DNA of 64,000 bases from Brevibacterium sp. CBA3109 (GTDB lineage Bacteria; Actinomycetota; Actinomycetes; Actinomycetales; Brevibacteriaceae), in NCBI RefSeq assembly GCF_040256645.1, contig NZ_CP158281.1, positions 992,001-1,056,000 of the forward strand, given 5' to 3'. Below the pieces are notes generated by a model. It saw only the letters and a program-made list of their open reading frames with translations, did no database searches and was not told the origin of the DNA. Below, in pieces: positions 41,085 to 55,730 of the stretch (position 1 is its first letter; each line of letters starts with the position of its first letter). The position numbers and the translations under genes are program-made.

Positions 41085-41868
41085 GTTGCTCCCGGGGGAA
41101 GCTGCGGTCATGGTCACCGGGCATCGTACGGGCGGGCAGAGCCACCTCGGCGTCGGCCTGATTCATCCGCAGACCATCGATATCGGCAAGCTGACGCTCC
41201 ACGAATGCCCGGTCCACAGGCACACCGTGGCCGGGCACGAAGACTGTGGCCTCCGGGAATGACAGCAGGGTCTGCAGGCTGGTCACCCACTCGCTCAGTG
41301 AAGCATCGTTGCCTGCCTGCGGGGGATCGCCCTCTTCCACCAGGTCCCCGGTGAACACGATGCCCTGATCGACCAGGCGCACGACGAGGTCCGCTGTGGA
41401 GTGTCCGCCCAGCACATGGAATTCGACCCGACAGTTCCCCAGGTCGAGCATGGCCCCCGACTCAGGTCCATCGATGGGGGAGACCTTGACGATGAGGGCG
41501 TTGGGGTCCACAGGAAGCTCGGATGCGAACTCGGCGGTCTCGGGTGCATTGCGGACGGCGTCGAGTGCGATCCAGGCCGTCGCCTCCTGGTCCCGGGCGA
41601 ATGATTCGGAGACGTGGAAGGTCTCGACGCCTGCCTCGGCCAGGGTGGCACTGCCGAAGAAGTGGTCCCAATGGTCGTGGGTGATGGCGGCATCAATGGG
41701 ATTGTCTCGGCCCGTCACCTCGAGGCTCAGCTGCTGGGCCCTGCAGGCCAAGTGGTCCGCGGCGCTGGGCCCGGGGCCCGAGTCGACGATGAGGCTGCGG
41801 TGGGATCCGGTGATGATTCCGCAGTTGACCGCGGCCGGATTCTGACTGAGAACGCTGACATTGACCAT
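41056..41868 (-). CDS. MBL-fold metallo-hydrolase
   Basis: 270 residues. Metallo-beta-lactamase fold with the metal motif AAITHDHWDHFFGSA (HxHxDH as H-D-H-W-D-H), LGGHSTADLVV, TGDLVEEGD and VFVPGHGVPVDRA. The first 30 residues (NPAAVNCGIITGSHRSLIVD) are the usual entry strands. The motif order matches general MBL hydrolases or glyoxalase-II-like enzymes rather than true beta-lactamases. It is convergent with the TPM-like cluster and divergent from rpoB. Substrate unknown. Confidence 0.85.
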   Translation of the reverse strand: MVNVSVLSQNPAAVNCGIITGSHRSLIVDSGPGPSAADHLACRAQQLSLEVTGRDNPIDAAITHDHWDHFFGSATLAEAGVETFHVSESFARDQEATAWIALDAVRNAPETAEFASELPVDPNALIVKVSPIDGPESGAMLDLGNCRVEFHVLGGHSTADLVVRLVDQGIVFTGDLVEEGDPPQAGNDASLSEWVTSLQTLLSFPEATVFVPGHGVPVDRAFVERQLADIDGLRMNQADAEVALPARTMPGDHDRSFPREQLIGPADAAR

Positions 41869-42258
41869 GGATGCAGTCTAGAACGTCGGCTCATTTGGAC
41901 TGCTCACATCTCATCCCGATCTCGCCGTGACGATGAGATCGAGGGCATCCTCGCCGAGGTGCTGCCGCCTTTACCAGGGTCGCACACTTTTACGACCGCG
42001 CTGAGGTGGCAGGGATGGCAATGTGGGCATGTGTCGGTCTGTGGAAAAAGCGTCTTGCATGACTTGACCGGTTGCTATAGACTTGATATTTGCGTTGATC
42101 TGCCTGTGGCGTGCCTTCATATAGCGGGGGGCACCTCATTTCCACTCAAGTGAACCACGTTGTCGCCCGGTGTCGAAGTCTGACACATCTGGGGTCGTCG
42201 ATGTGACTTCGGGTGGAGGGTCAACCTATCAATTGGTGAAGCACTCGGAAGGATCCCA
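41869..42258 (+). promoter_or_regulatory. rpoB upstream region with promoter candidates
   Basis: The 390-bp region has no gene. TTGACC at 42064-42069 is 17 bases before TATTTG (42087-42092), and TTGCAT at 42055-42060 is 15 before TATAGA (42076-42081). Either could drive rpoBC. The leader of about 160 bases contains a weak GTGCC/GGCAC pairing near 42110-42133. AAGGATCCCA precedes the TTG start. Confidence 0.45.
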
Positions 42259-45200
42259 TTGGCCGCCGCCAACGATAACACCAGGACCGCTAACGCCCCC
42301 AAGAGAATCTCCTTCGCGAAGATTCGCGAACCGCTCGAGGTTCCCGATCTGCTCGGTCTGCAGACGGATAGCTTCGATTGGCTCATCGGCTCAGAATCGT
42401 GGCAGGACCGCGTCGCCGAAGCCATCGAAATCGGAGACGATTCCGTCGCAACCACCTCGGGACTCGAAGACATCTTCGAAGAGATCTCACCGATCGAGGA
42501 CTTCGGTGGATCGATGTCACTGTCGTTCCGGGAGCATCGGTTCGAAGCTGCCAAGTACTCCATTGATGAGTGCAAGGAACGCGACATGACCTATTCGGCA
42601 CCACTGTATGTGACCGCCGAATTCATGAACAACAACACGGGCGAGATCAAGAGCCAGACGGTCTTCATGGGTGATTTCCCGCTGATGACCGACAAGGGCA
42701 CGTTCATCGTCAACGGCACCGAACGCGTTGTCGTCTCGCAGCTCGTGCGTTCGCCCGGTGCCTACTTCGAGTCCAGCGTCGACAAGACCACTGACAAGGA
42801 CATCTTCACCGCGAAGATCATCCCTTCCCGTGGTGCCTGGCTGGAGTTCGAGGTCGACAAGCGCGACCAGGTCGGCGTGCGTCTTGACCGCAAGCGCAAG
42901 CAGTCCGTGACTGTTCTGCTCAAGGCCCTCGGCTGGTCCGAAGCGAAGATCCTCGAGGAGTTCGGCGAGTTCGAGTCGATCCGCGAGACCATGGCCAAGG
43001 ACACGGTCAACACGCAGGACGAAGCGCTGCTCGACATCTACAAGAAGCTGCGCCCGGCAGAGCCCGCGACCGCTGAAGCGGCACGCAACCTGCTCAACAA
43101 CCTGTACTTCAACCCCAAGCGCTACGACCTGGCCAAGGTCGGCCGCTACAAGGTCAACCGCAAGCTGGGTGTCGACGCCCCGCTGAGCGACTCGGTCCTC
43201 TCGACCGATGACGTGGTTGCGACCATCCGCTACCTCGTGTCTCTGCACGCCGGGGTCGACACCTCCAAGGGTGTCCGTGACGGCGAGAACATCGAGCTCA
43301 ACGTCAAGCTCGATGACATCGACCACTTCGGCAACCGTCGTATCCGTGCAGTCGGCGAACTCATCGAGAACCAGGTCCGCACCGGACTCTCTCGCATGGA
43401 GCGCGTCGTCCGTGAGCGCATGACGACCCAGGACGTTGAAGCGATCACGCCTCAGACCCTGATCAACATCCGCCCCGTGGTGGCTGCGATCAAGGAGTTC
43501 TTCGGCACCTCGCAGCTCTCGCAGTTCATGGATCAGAACAACCCGCTCGCGGGTCTGACTCACAAGCGCCGTCTGTCCGCTCTGGGGCCCGGTGGCCTCT
43601 CGCGTGACCGCGCCGCCATGGAGGTCCGTGACGTCCACCCGTCGCACTACGGACGCATGTGCCCGATCGAGACTCCCGAAGGCCCGAACATCGGTCTGAT
43701 CGGTTCGCTGGCCTCCTACGCCCGCATCAACCCGTTCGGATTCATCGAGACGCCTTACCGCAAGGTCGTCGACGGTGTCGTCACCGATGACACCGAGTAC
43801 CTGACTGCCGACGACGAGCTCGAGTTCAACATCGCGCAGGCCAATGCGCCGTTGACCGAAGAGCAGCGTTTCGCCGAGGTCGAAGTTCTCGCACGTCCTA
43901 AGGGCGGCGGAGGAGAAGCCGAACTGGTCCAGTACGACACGATTGACTTCATGGACGTCTCCGCACGTCAGATGGTGTCTGTTGCGTCCGCACTGATTCC
44001 GTTCCTCGAGCACGATGACGCGAACCGTGCCCTCATGGGTGCGAACATGCAGCGTCAGGCTGTGCCGCTGGTGATGTCGGAGTCCCCGGTTGTGGGTACC
44101 GGCATGGAATACCGTGCCGCTGTCGACGCCGGCGATGTCATCACTGCCGATCGCCCGGGCGTCGTCACAGAGGTGTCCGCCGACTTCGTCACCGTCCTCG
44201 CCGACGATGGCACGATGCAGACCTACCGCGCCTCGAAGTTCAAGCGTTCCAACCACGGAACCTCGTACAACCAGCGCATCATCGTCGACGAAGGCGATCG
44301 TGTCGAGCCGGGCACTGTCCTGGCGGACGGACCGTCCACTCAGAACGGTGAGATGGCTCTGGGCAAGAACCTTCTCGTGGCGTTCATGTCCTGGGAAGGC
44401 TACAACTTCGAGGATGCGATCATCCTCTCCCAGCGTCTCGTTCAGGACGATGTTCTGTCCTCGATCCACATCGAGGAGCACGAGGTCGATGCTCGCGACA
44501 CCAAGCTCGGTGCCGAGGAGATCACCCGCGATATTCCGAACATCTCGCCGGATGCCCTGGCTGACCTCGACGACCGTGGAATCATCCGCATCGGCGCCGA
44601 AGTCACCGATGGCGACATCCTCGTCGGCAAGGTCACCCCGAAGGGTGAGACCGAGCTGACACCGGAAGAGCGCCTGCTGCGCGCGATCTTCGGTGAGAAG
44701 TCCCGTGAAGTCCGCGACACCTCACTGCGTGTGCCCCACGGCGAGATCGGCACCGTCATCGGTGTCCGCGTCTTCGACCGCGAGGAAGACGACGAGCTTT
44801 CGCCGGGCGTCAACCAGATGGTCCGCGTCTACGTCGCCCAGCGTCGTAAGATCACCATCGGTGACAAGATGGCCGGTCGTCACGGCAACAAGGGTGTCAT
44901 CTCGACCATCCTGCCCGTTGAGGACATGCCGTTCATGGCCGACGGAACCCCCGTCGACATCATCCTCAACCCCCACGGTGTTCCTCGTCGTATGAACATC
45001 GGCCAGGTCTTCGAAGTCCACCTCGGGTGGATCTCGAAGCAGGGTTGGAAGATCGAAGGCAGCCCCGAATGGGCAGCCGACCTGCCAACTGCGGCACGCG
45101 AAGCCGAAGCCGGAACCAATCTGGCGACTCCAGTCTTCGACGGTGCACACGAGCAGGAGCTGCGTGGACTGCTGGACTCGACGACTACGAACCGCGATGG

Positions 45201-45738
45201 GGATCGACTCATCGATTCCTCGGGCAAGGCCCAGCTGTTCGACGGTCGCTCCGGTGAGCCGTTCCCGTACCCGATCGCTGTCGGTTACATGTACATGCTC
45301 AAGCTCCACCACCTCGTCGATGACAAGATCCATGCCCGTTCGACCGGTCCGTACTCGATGATCACCCAGCAGCCGCTCGGTGGTAAGGCACAGTTCGGCG
45401 GTCAGCGCTTCGGTGAGATGGAAGTGTGGGCCCTCGAGGCCTACGGTGCGGCGTACACGCTGCAGGAACTGCTGACGATCAAGTCCGATGACATCCCAGG
45501 CCGTGTGAAGGTCTACGAGGCCATCGTCAAGGGCGAGAACCTGCCCGATCCGGGAATCCCCGAGTCGTTCAAGGTCCTCATCAAGGAGATGCAGTCCCTG
45601 TGCCTCAACGTCGAAGTTCTGTCTTCGGACGGAGCCGAGGTCGAGATGCGTGACGGCGAGGACGAGGTCTACCGAGCAGCTGAAGAGCTCGGCATCGACC
45701 TGTCGCGCCGTGAAGCCCAGACCGTAGAAGAAGTCTGA
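42259..45738 (+). CDS. rpoB: DNA-directed RNA polymerase subunit beta
   Basis: 1,159 residues from TTG 42259, the usual actinobacterial arrangement (conserved [20 protein letters not shown] follows). The rifampicin region reads [20 protein letters not shown] then [17 protein letters not shown] with wild-type residues at the common resistance positions, so rifampicin sensitivity is expected. Later blocks: [47 protein letters not shown]. It forms the catalytic core with rpoC. Full length. Confidence 0.98.
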   Translation: MAAANDNTRTANAPKRISFAKIREPLEVPDLLGLQTDSFDWLIGSESWQDRVAEAIEIGDDSVATTSGLEDIFEEISPIEDFGGSMSLSFREHRFEAAKYSIDECKERDMTYSAPLYVTAEFMNNNTGEIKSQTVFMGDFPLMTDKGTFIVNGTERVVVSQLVRSPGAYFESSVDKTTDKDIFTAKIIPSRGAWLEFEVDKRDQVGVRLDRKRKQSVTVLLKALGWSEAKILEEFGEFESIRETMAKDTVNTQDEALLDIYKKLRPAEPATAEAARNLLNNLYFNPKRYDLAKVGRYKVNRKLGVDAPLSDSVLSTDDVVATIRYLVSLHAGVDTSKGVRDGENIELNVKLDDIDHFGNRRIRAVGELIENQVRTGLSRMERVVRERMTTQDVEAITPQTLINIRPVVAAIKEFFGTSQLSQFMDQNNPLAGLTHKRRLSALGPGGLSRDRAAMEVRDVHPSHYGRMCPIETPEGPNIGLIGSLASYARINPFGFIETPYRKVVDGVVTDDTEYLTADDELEFNIAQANAPLTEEQRFAEVEVLARPKGGGGEAELVQYDTIDFMDVSARQMVSVASALIPFLEHDDANRALMGANMQRQAVPLVMSESPVVGTGMEYRAAVDAGDVITADRPGVVTEVSADFVTVLADDGTMQTYRASKFKRSNHGTSYNQRIIVDEGDRVEPGTVLADGPSTQNGEMALGKNLLVAFMSWEGYNFEDAIILSQRLVQDDVLSSIHIEEHEVDARDTKLGAEEITRDIPNISPDALADLDDRGIIRIGAEVTDGDILVGKVTPKGETELTPEERLLRAIFGEKSREVRDTSLRVPHGEIGTVIGVRVFDREEDDELSPGVNQMVRVYVAQRRKITIGDKMAGRHGNKGVISTILPVEDMPFMADGTPVDIILNPHGVPRRMNIGQVFEVHLGWISKQGWKIEGSPEWAADLPTAAREAEAGTNLATPVFDGAHEQELRGLLDSTTTNRDGDRLIDSSGKAQLFDGRSGEPFPYPIAVGYMYMLKLHHLVDDKIHARSTGPYSMITQQPLGGKAQFGGQRFGEMEVWALEAYGAAYTLQELLTIKSDDIPGRVKVYEAIVKGENLPDPGIPESFKVLIKEMQSLCLNVEVLSSDGAEVEMRDGEDEVYRAAEELGIDLSRREAQTVEEV

Positions 45739-45806
45739 GGACTTCCACTTCAACCGACACAACTTCGCGATGAACGAGACGTTCATCGCCAGGAAAGAGG
45801 ATTTAC

Positions 45807-49679
<3,873 letters not shown>

Positions 49680-49740
49680 AGCGCCTCATCTGAGTCGCGT
49701 TCCTGTCGCTGAGTCTCCGGACTGAGCCGACAGGCACAGC

Positions 49741-49782
49741 AAGAGGGGCACCCACCAACTGGTGGGTGCCCCTCTTCGCTTA
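49741..49782 (+). terminator. Terminator after rpoC
   Basis: AAGAGGGGCACCCACC (49741-49756) pairs perfectly with GGTGGGTGCCCCTCTT (49761-49776), loop AACT, 16 bp. It lies between rpoC and the convergent pfk gene and serves both strands. Confidence 0.9.
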
Positions 49783-49803
49783 TTCACACGGAGCCTGCGT
49801 CCG

Positions 49804-50829
49804 CTAGCCGAAGAGGACCTGAGCCTCTTCCCAGCGCTGGAGCGGAACTGATTTGAGGCGATCGACGGCCGAGGCCATGTCGACCGAGACGATGTCGGTG
49901 CCCTTGAGACTGGCCATCTTGCCCCAGTCGCCGTTGTGCGCGAGATCTGCCGCAGCCATCCCCAGGCGCGTGGACAGGACCCGGTCATAGGCCGTGGGGG
50001 AGCCGCCTCGCTGCAGGTGTCCGAGGATGGTGGCACGGGATTCGATTCCCGTGATCTCCTCGATCTTTGGCGCCAGGAAGTCCGCAATACCGCCGAGGCG
50101 GGTCCGGCCCTTGTTGTCGACACCGCGGTCGGCGACCTGTTCGTCGAGACCCTCGGGAATGAAGCCTTCGGCCACGACGACAATCGGGGCACGACCACGG
50201 TCCCTGGCCGAGGTCACCCACTCTTCGATCTGGTCGAAGGAGACGGGAAACTCGGGCATGAGGATCGCGTGGGCGCCACCGGCCATTCCCGCATGCAGTG
50301 CGATCCACCCGACGTTGCGGCCCATGACCTCGATGACCATGCACCGGTGGTGGGACTCCGCCGTTGTGCGGAGCCGGTCGATGGACTCGGTCGCGATGGC
50401 ATGGGCCGAGTCGAAGCCGAAGGTGTAGTCGGTGCCGCTGAGATCGTTGTCGATGGTCTTCGGGACGCCGATGATGTTCAGACCCTCTTCGTGCACGAGT
50501 CGGGCGGCACCGGCCAGAGTTCCCTCGCCGCCGATCGCAACGATCGCGTCGATGCCGTGGGCGCTCATCACCTCACGCATCCGCTCCGGCCCGCCGCCCT
50601 CATAGGGGTGGGTGCGCGAAGTGCCGAGGATGGTGCCGCCGCGGCCGGAGAGTCCACGAACGTCGAGCATCGACATGTCGAACACATCGTCTTCGAGCAG
50701 GCCGCGCCACCCGTCGCGGATTCCGACGAACGTATCCTCGTGGGAGCGAATGCCCTTGCGGACGATTCCGCGGATGACCGCGTTGAGTCCGGGGCAGTCA
50801 CCGCCGGAGGTCAGTACACCTATCTTCAT
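49804..50829 (-). CDS. pfkA: 6-phosphofructokinase
   Basis: 341 residues. It phosphorylates fructose 6-phosphate in glycolysis. Motifs: GVLTSGGDCPGLNAVIRG, RGGTILGTSR, AIGGEGTLAGA (Gly-rich site with GGEGT rather than the GGDD of PPi-type enzymes), PKTIDNDLSGTDYTFGFDSA with the catalytic Asp, EVMGRNVGWIALHAG, GHLQRGGSPTAYDR. It belongs to the actinobacterial group III enzymes. The phosphoryl donor is predicted ATP. It starts in a 4-bp overlap with the upstream DUF1707 gene. Confidence 0.93.
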   Translation of the reverse strand: MKIGVLTSGGDCPGLNAVIRGIVRKGIRSHEDTFVGIRDGWRGLLEDDVFDMSMLDVRGLSGRGGTILGTSRTHPYEGGGPERMREVMSAHGIDAIVAIGGEGTLAGAARLVHEEGLNIIGVPKTIDNDLSGTDYTFGFDSAHAIATESIDRLRTTAESHHRCMVIEVMGRNVGWIALHAGMAGGAHAILMPEFPVSFDQIEEWVTSARDRGRAPIVVVAEGFIPEGLDEQVADRGVDNKGRTRLGGIADFLAPKIEEITGIESRATILGHLQRGGSPTAYDRVLSTRLGMAAADLAHNGDWGKMASLKGTDIVSVDMASAVDRLKSVPLQRWEEAQVLFG

Positions 50830-51512
50830 TCCAATTGCCCCTGATCCTTTGCTCGGTAACCTTTGGCCAAATGCACGTCATGACCAGCCATGAAGGACAC
50901 GCCCTTGAGGACGAGGGTCCCGTTCGAACCGTCTCCTTTGGCGGAGCCGCGGATCTCATTGCCGGCCATGATGTTGATCGTGTCGTCGCGGACACGCACA
51001 CCCGGGGGAACGTAGATGTCGTGGCCGGCCATCATCGAATACGAGGTCAGTGACACTGTGACTCCCGGTCCCATCACGTCGCACAGGTCGATGTTGTCGC
51101 CGCCCATGAGCGAGTAGGTCGTCACCTCGGCCGTGCCGGCGGGCACATCGAGTTCGCGCCCCGACATGATGGCCACCGAGTTCATCGGCTTCGCTGAGCC
51201 CGGTTCGGCCATAGGAGCCAGTGAGGCGGGTCCGGCGCTGCGGGCCAGTGATGTCCCCGCTGTCGTTCCACCACCGGTCTGGCGCTGCAGGGTGCGGTAG
51301 AGCTCGTGTCCTTCGGGCAGATCGACGATGAGCGGCAGCAGCTCGTCTAGGTACTTCGCAGAAATCGCCTCATCCTGACGTTCGGCGGTCTCCTCCGGGT
51401 CGAGCCGACCGTTGCTGACAGCGTCGGTGATGACTCCGAGAACGGCGTCGCGGTCCTTGTCAGAAGCTCGAATGCGGGGCGCGGGCGAGTGCGGGGGATC
51501 TTCTTTGGCCAT
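50826..51512 (-). CDS. DUF1707 protein with repeated C-terminal beta motif
   Basis: 228 residues from ATG 51512; the open frame to 51707 is upstream read-through. The N-terminal DUF1707 domain (RIRASDKDRDAVLGVITDAV, NGRLDPEETAERQDEAISAK) is a small actinobacterial module. The C-terminal half has related strands: SVAIMSGRELDVPAGTAEV, SLMGGDNIDLCDVMGPGV, SMMAGHDIYVPPGVRV, IMAGNEIRGSAK and SFMAGHDVHLAKG, a beta-roll resembling cell-wall-active antibiotic response proteins (LiaF-like). No membrane helix. Coupled to pfkA by a 4-bp overlap. Confidence 0.75.
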   Translation of the reverse strand: MAKEDPPHSPAPRIRASDKDRDAVLGVITDAVSNGRLDPEETAERQDEAISAKYLDELLPLIVDLPEGHELYRTLQRQTGGGTTAGTSLARSAGPASLAPMAEPGSAKPMNSVAIMSGRELDVPAGTAEVTTYSLMGGDNIDLCDVMGPGVTVSLTSYSMMAGHDIYVPPGVRVRDDTINIMAGNEIRGSAKGDGSNGTLVLKGVSFMAGHDVHLAKGYRAKDQGQLE

Positions 51513-51651
51513 GACGCCCAGTGTAGCTGGGACCACACTTCGGCAGGAGCGATAAAGGCTATGCGACAGCGATAGGGACTCTCCGATTCCCACAGGCTGG
51601 CCACAGCTTCGACCAATGCTGGGCCTAAGACCGAGCGGAACTGTTGTCCTC

Positions 51652-52896
51652 ATGAGACAGCACAGCATCCCTTGGGACCAGGCAGGTCCCCACGCCCACC
51701 CGTTCACCGCGACTCACGACGCCCCAACGTCCACGAACGTCGATCTCGTCGTTCCCGTCTACAACGAGGAGGCCAGCCTGGCGACATCCGTCGCAACGCT
51801 TCTGAGGGCCACGAGCGAAGGGGACAGCCACGTCACGATCATCATCGCTGACAATGCCAGCACCGACTCCACCCCCACCATCGCCGAGGCGCTCGCTGAG
51901 AAGCATCCCGACGTGCGGTATGTGCGCCTGGAGCAGAAGGGCCGCGGCCGCGCCCTGTCGAAGGTGTGGTCGGCCTCTGACGCTGACGTCGTGGCATACA
52001 CCGATGTGGATCTGGCCACCGACATTCGCGCGCTGGATCCGATGGTCGAGGTCATCCGGTCCGGTATCGCCGATGTCGCCATCGCCAGTCGGCTGCTGCC
52101 GGGCCTCGACATCAGCCGCGGGGTGAAACGAGAGGTCATCTCACGCTGCTACAACCGCCTCCTGAGATTCAGCCTGGGAGTCGGCTACAGCGACGCTCAG
52201 TGTGGGTTCAAAGCGATGTCCGCGGAGGCCGCGAAGAAGCTGCTGCCGCTGGTCGAAGACACGGCATGGTTCTTCGACACCGAACTGCTCACCAGAGCCG
52301 AATGGGCCGGGCTGCGCATCCACGAATTCGGCACAGACTGGGTCGATGACCCCGATTCCTCGGTCGACGTCCTCGCCACCGCATGGGCCGATGTGAAGGG
52401 CATTCACCGGCTGCGGAGAGCGACCCGCCGTTCCGGGGGACAAACGCTGGGCATCGACGACGTTCCCGCTCCGAACACCGGAGCCCAGATCCTGCACTTC
52501 ATCGATGTCGGCATCGTCAGCACCCTGCTGTATGCGGTCCTCTTCCTCTTCGGAGTGCAGATGTTCTCACCCGCTGTGGCCAACCTCGGCGCGCTTCTCA
52601 TCTCAACTGTGGCCAATACCGGCCTCAACCGGCGACATACCTTCGGAGTCCGCTCGCCCCACCATGGTCTCGCGGCTCAGATCAAGGGTTTGGCGTCGTT
52701 CGCGCTGTGTCTCGGGTTCACCTCGGCGGGGCTGGCCATTTCTGCGAACTTCACCGGGCCCTTGGCGTCGGTCGGGACTCTGGCGGTGCTGACGTCGGCG
52801 AATCTGTTGGCCACGATCGTGCGCTTCGTGCTGCTGCGGACCTGGGTGTTCGCCATCGGCGCACACCATAACTCGAGGAGTGCACACCATGGATGA
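51652..52896 (+). CDS. Glycosyltransferase family 2 fused to GtrA-like membrane domain
   Basis: 414 residues; I chose ATG 51652, with ATG 51616 as an alternative. The GT2 domain (about 25-240) has DLVVPVYNEEASLATSVATL, IIADNASTDSTPTIAEALAE, AYTDVDLATDIRALDPMVEV as DxD-type site and AQCGFKAMSAEAAKKLLPLV. A GtrA-like set of four membrane helices follows (LHFIDVGIVSTLLYAVLFLF to ATIVRFVLLRTWVFAIGA). Such fusions load sugars onto polyprenyl phosphate for export. It overlaps the downstream glycosyltransferase by 8 bp. Confidence 0.85.
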   Translation: MRQHSIPWDQAGPHAHPFTATHDAPTSTNVDLVVPVYNEEASLATSVATLLRATSEGDSHVTIIIADNASTDSTPTIAEALAEKHPDVRYVRLEQKGRGRALSKVWSASDADVVAYTDVDLATDIRALDPMVEVIRSGIADVAIASRLLPGLDISRGVKREVISRCYNRLLRFSLGVGYSDAQCGFKAMSAEAAKKLLPLVEDTAWFFDTELLTRAEWAGLRIHEFGTDWVDDPDSSVDVLATAWADVKGIHRLRRATRRSGGQTLGIDDVPAPNTGAQILHFIDVGIVSTLLYAVLFLFGVQMFSPAVANLGALLISTVANTGLNRRHTFGVRSPHHGLAAQIKGLASFALCLGFTSAGLAISANFTGPLASVGTLAVLTSANLLATIVRFVLLRTWVFAIGAHHNSRSAHHG

Positions 52897-54985
52897 GAAC
52901 CCTTCTGCGAACACCGGGGACAGGCAGCTGCGCCGGTTCTGGTACCCGGCGGCCCTGACCCTGCTGACCTTGGTCACGATTGCGGGGTTCCTCACCAATC
53001 TCAGCGCCAACGGGTGGGCGAATTCCTTCTATGCGGCTGCCGTGCAGGCAGGATCACAGAACTGGGAGGCCTTCCTCTTCGGCTCCCTGGACTCCGCGAA
53101 CGCCATCACCGTCGACAAGCCTCCGGCGTCCCTGTGGGTGATGGCGCTGAGCGCGCGCGTCTTCGGGTTCTCCTCGTTCTCGATGCTCCTGCCGCAGGTG
53201 CTGCTGGCCGGAGCGAGTGTGCTGCTGGTGGCCCATTCGACGAGGTTGGCCCTGCACGGACACACGAGTGCCACACTCGAGCGGCTCGCCGCGCTGGGCG
53301 CAGGCCTCGTGCTCGCGCTCTCACCGATCACGGCGCTGATGTTTCGGTTCAACAACCCGGACGCTCTCCTGTTCACCCTCATGGCGGCAGCTGTCGTGGC
53401 GACCCAGCATGGGCTGAAAGCCGTGGGCAGCACACCTAGGACTGCGACGCGTGATGCCATTCTGTGGCTTGGCTTCGCCGGCATCTGCCTCGGCTTCGGC
53501 TTCCTCACCAAACAGTTCCAAGTGCTGCTCATCGTGCCGGGACTGGCCGTGGCCTGGGTGCTCTTCGCCCGCCGTTCATGGCTGCACCGGTGCCTTCTGC
53601 TCCTGGTTCCGATCGCATCAATGGTCATCAGCGCCGGCTGGTGGATCGCCCTCGTCGAGCTCACTCCCGCAGCCGATCGACCCTATGTGGGTGGATCACA
53701 GAACAATTCCTTCCTCGAACTGACCTTCGGCTACAACGGCTTCGGAAGGCTGACGGGCAACGAGGCCGGTTCCGTCGGAGGTGGTGGAGGCGGCCAGGGC
53801 GGTGGCGGTTGGGGAGAGACCGGCATCGCCCGACTGCTCACCGGCAGCTTCGGCGCCCAGATCGCCTGGCTCCTGCCGACCGCTCTGCTCCTGCTCGCCG
53901 TGATCGTCGTTCTTCTCATCCGCGCCGAGGTGGCCCGACGTCGCCGTGACCGCAGCACAAACCTGCCGGTTGCGCGGACATCGGGCAGTCTGGAGGCTGC
54001 CGTGATGATGTGGGGCGCATGGCTGGTGGTGACATGGCTGGTGCTCAGCAACATGAACGGCATCGTCCACGAGTACTACACGGTGGCTCTGGTGCCGGCG
54101 ATCGCTGTGATCCTCGCCCTCGGAGTCGCGCTGCTTCTCACCCGGGCAAGCTACGGCGCCGTGCTCCTGCTGGCCCTGGCCTGGGCACTGACAGGGGCGT
54201 GGCAGTTCATCCTCACGGCCTCGATGAGCGGAATCCCCGGCTGGCTGCGCTGGGGCGTGCTCATGGTCTCCATCCTGGGCGCACTGTTCCTGATCGGCAC
54301 CGGCCTCAGGTTCCGAGCGGGCCGAGACAGCCTCAGGCGGAACCGCGCTCTGATGTCGGCAGTGGCATCGGTGGCCCTCATCGCCAGCCTGGTGATCCCA
54401 ACGCAGCTGAGTGTGCGCACGATCGCAGCCTCGACCGAAGGGTCGATCGTCACGATCGCCGGAACGAACTCGGGCATGGGCGGCCCGGGTGGCGGAGGCG
54501 GAGGCCCTGCGGGTGGGGGCGGAAGCCCTGCCGGTGGGGGCGGTCCCGCAGGCGACGACGGTGGCCGTGACGGCGAGGATGGTGGCGTCGGAGGCGGCGG
54601 GATGGGCGGTCTGCTCAGCGGAGCCACCCCCTCAGACGAACTCACCGAACTCCTCGGCGAGGACGCGTCCGACTTCACGTGGGCGGCGGCAGCGACCGGC
54701 GCCAACCAGGCCGCCGGCTACCAGCTGGCTGTGGAGGAACCCGTGATGGTCATCGGAGGATTCAACGGCACCGATCCCTCGCCGACTCTCTCAGAATTCA
54801 AGCAGCTTGTCGCCGAGGGGCAGATCCACTGGTACATCGGCTCCGGATCGGACGGTCAGAGCGGAGGACCCGGCGGAGGCGGGGACGGGTCATCCACCTC
54901 GGCGGAGATCTCCGCATGGGTAGAGGCGAATTTCGAGGCAACGACCGTCGATTCCGTTTCGCTCTACGATCTGAGCGCCGGATGA
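52889..54985 (+). CDS. ArnT/PMT-like (GT39-type) membrane glycosyltransferase
   Basis: 698 residues from ATG 52889, eight bases after GAGGAG. About eleven membrane helices. The first outer loop has SLDSANAITVDKPPASLWVM (DKPP typical of polyprenyl-phosphate sugar transferases). Two Gly-rich loops interrupt the second half: SVGGGGGGQGGGGWGETG (about residues 295-312) and a 60-residue Gly/Pro/Asp stretch (about 530-575). The C-terminal part is an outer alpha/beta domain (MVIGGFNGTDPSPTLSEFKQ). It should transfer a lipid-linked sugar, supplied by the preceding GT2-GtrA enzyme, onto an envelope protein or glycan. Confidence 0.82.
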   Translation: MDENPSANTGDRQLRRFWYPAALTLLTLVTIAGFLTNLSANGWANSFYAAAVQAGSQNWEAFLFGSLDSANAITVDKPPASLWVMALSARVFGFSSFSMLLPQVLLAGASVLLVAHSTRLALHGHTSATLERLAALGAGLVLALSPITALMFRFNNPDALLFTLMAAAVVATQHGLKAVGSTPRTATRDAILWLGFAGICLGFGFLTKQFQVLLIVPGLAVAWVLFARRSWLHRCLLLLVPIASMVISAGWWIALVELTPAADRPYVGGSQNNSFLELTFGYNGFGRLTGNEAGSVGGGGGGQGGGGWGETGIARLLTGSFGAQIAWLLPTALLLLAVIVVLLIRAEVARRRRDRSTNLPVARTSGSLEAAVMMWGAWLVVTWLVLSNMNGIVHEYYTVALVPAIAVILALGVALLLTRASYGAVLLLALAWALTGAWQFILTASMSGIPGWLRWGVLMVSILGALFLIGTGLRFRAGRDSLRRNRALMSAVASVALIASLVIPTQLSVRTIAASTEGSIVTIAGTNSGMGGPGGGGGGPAGGGGSPAGGGGPAGDDGGRDGEDGGVGGGGMGGLLSGATPSDELTELLGEDASDFTWAAAATGANQAAGYQLAVEEPVMVIGGFNGTDPSPTLSEFKQLVAEGQIHWYIGSGSDGQSGGPGGGGDGSSTSAEISAWVEANFEATTVDSVSLYDLSAG

Positions 54986-55001
54986 GGGGGATAATCGAAT
55001 C

Positions 55002-55730
55002 ATGAACGCGACTCTCACAGGCGCCGACGCAGCACCGGCACGTGTGCTCATCGTCGATGACGAAGCCAACCTGGCCGAGCTCCTGGTCATGGCCTGCCAG
55101 GTCAAAGGCTGGGAGGCCGTGAGCGTGGGCACCGGCAGGGATGCGGTGGCGCGGGCCAGGAATGAGCATTTCGATGCGATCGTCCTTGACGTCATGCTGC
55201 CTGATCTCGACGGGTTCGCCGTCATCGAGAAGGTGCGCGGCGAGGGCATCGACACTCCCGTGGTGTTCCTCTCCGCTCGCGACGAGGTCGATGACCGGCT
55301 CACCGGGCTGCGCCTGGGCGGGGATGACTATGTGACGAAGCCATTCAACCTCGACGAGGTCATCGCCCGGGTCGAAGCCAGGCTCCGGCGCAGCGCACCG
55401 GTTATCCCCAGCGGTGATGAAGATCTGCTGCGGGTGGGCGACCTGGAGCTCGATGCCCGCTCACACGAGGTGAGCAGGGCCGGTCACCCGATCGATCTCA
55501 CGGCACGGGAGTTCGAGGTGCTGCTGCTGTTCATGCGCAACCCGCGGGCCGTGCTGTCGAAGGCGCAGATCCTCGACCGCGTGTGGGACTACGACTTCGG
55601 CGGCAACGGCAACATCGTGGAGTTGTACGTGTCGTATCTGCGGAGGAAGATCGACGCACCGTTCGAGGATCTGCCGAACCTCTTCCACACCAAGCGCGGA
55701 GCGGGCTACATCCTTCGGGCCGATCAGTGA
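55002..55730 (+). CDS. OmpR-family response regulator
   Basis: 242 residues. Receiver domain with acidic pair VLIVDDEANLAELL and phosphoacceptor Asp63 in DAIVLDVMLPDLDGF, Lys in DYVTKPFNLDEVIAR. Winged-helix domain: GHPIDLTAREFEVLLLFMRN, VWDYDFGGNGNIVELYVSYL, KRGAGYILRA. It resembles actinobacterial TrcR/TcrX regulators. The stop overlaps the histidine kinase GTG by 4 bp. It lies 16 bp after the GT39 gene, so the pair may control the glycosylation genes. Confidence 0.93.
   Translation: MNATLTGADAAPARVLIVDDEANLAELLVMACQVKGWEAVSVGTGRDAVARARNEHFDAIVLDVMLPDLDGFAVIEKVRGEGIDTPVVFLSARDEVDDRLTGLRLGGDDYVTKPFNLDEVIARVEARLRRSAPVIPSGDEDLLRVGDLELDARSHEVSRAGHPIDLTAREFEVLLLFMRNPRAVLSKAQILDRVWDYDFGGNGNIVELYVSYLRRKIDAPFEDLPNLFHTKRGAGYILRADQ

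Noticed and set aside
43500..43680. Rifampicin-resistance mutation in rpoB
   Set aside because: The resistance region has wild-type residues at the usual positions ([17 protein letters not shown]).
42517..44481. 654-codon antisense frame under rpoB, and similar long antisense frames at 22307-23464, 23750-25189, 48543-49538 and 62204-63772
   Set aside because: They mirror codon bias of high-GC genes on the other strand (open frames opposite strong coding), have no recognisable domains, and lie wholly inside confidently identified genes.
53773..54610. Gly-codon-rich stretches as DNA repeats
   Set aside because: They are in-frame Gly-rich loops of the glycosyltransferase, not repeats with independent structure.
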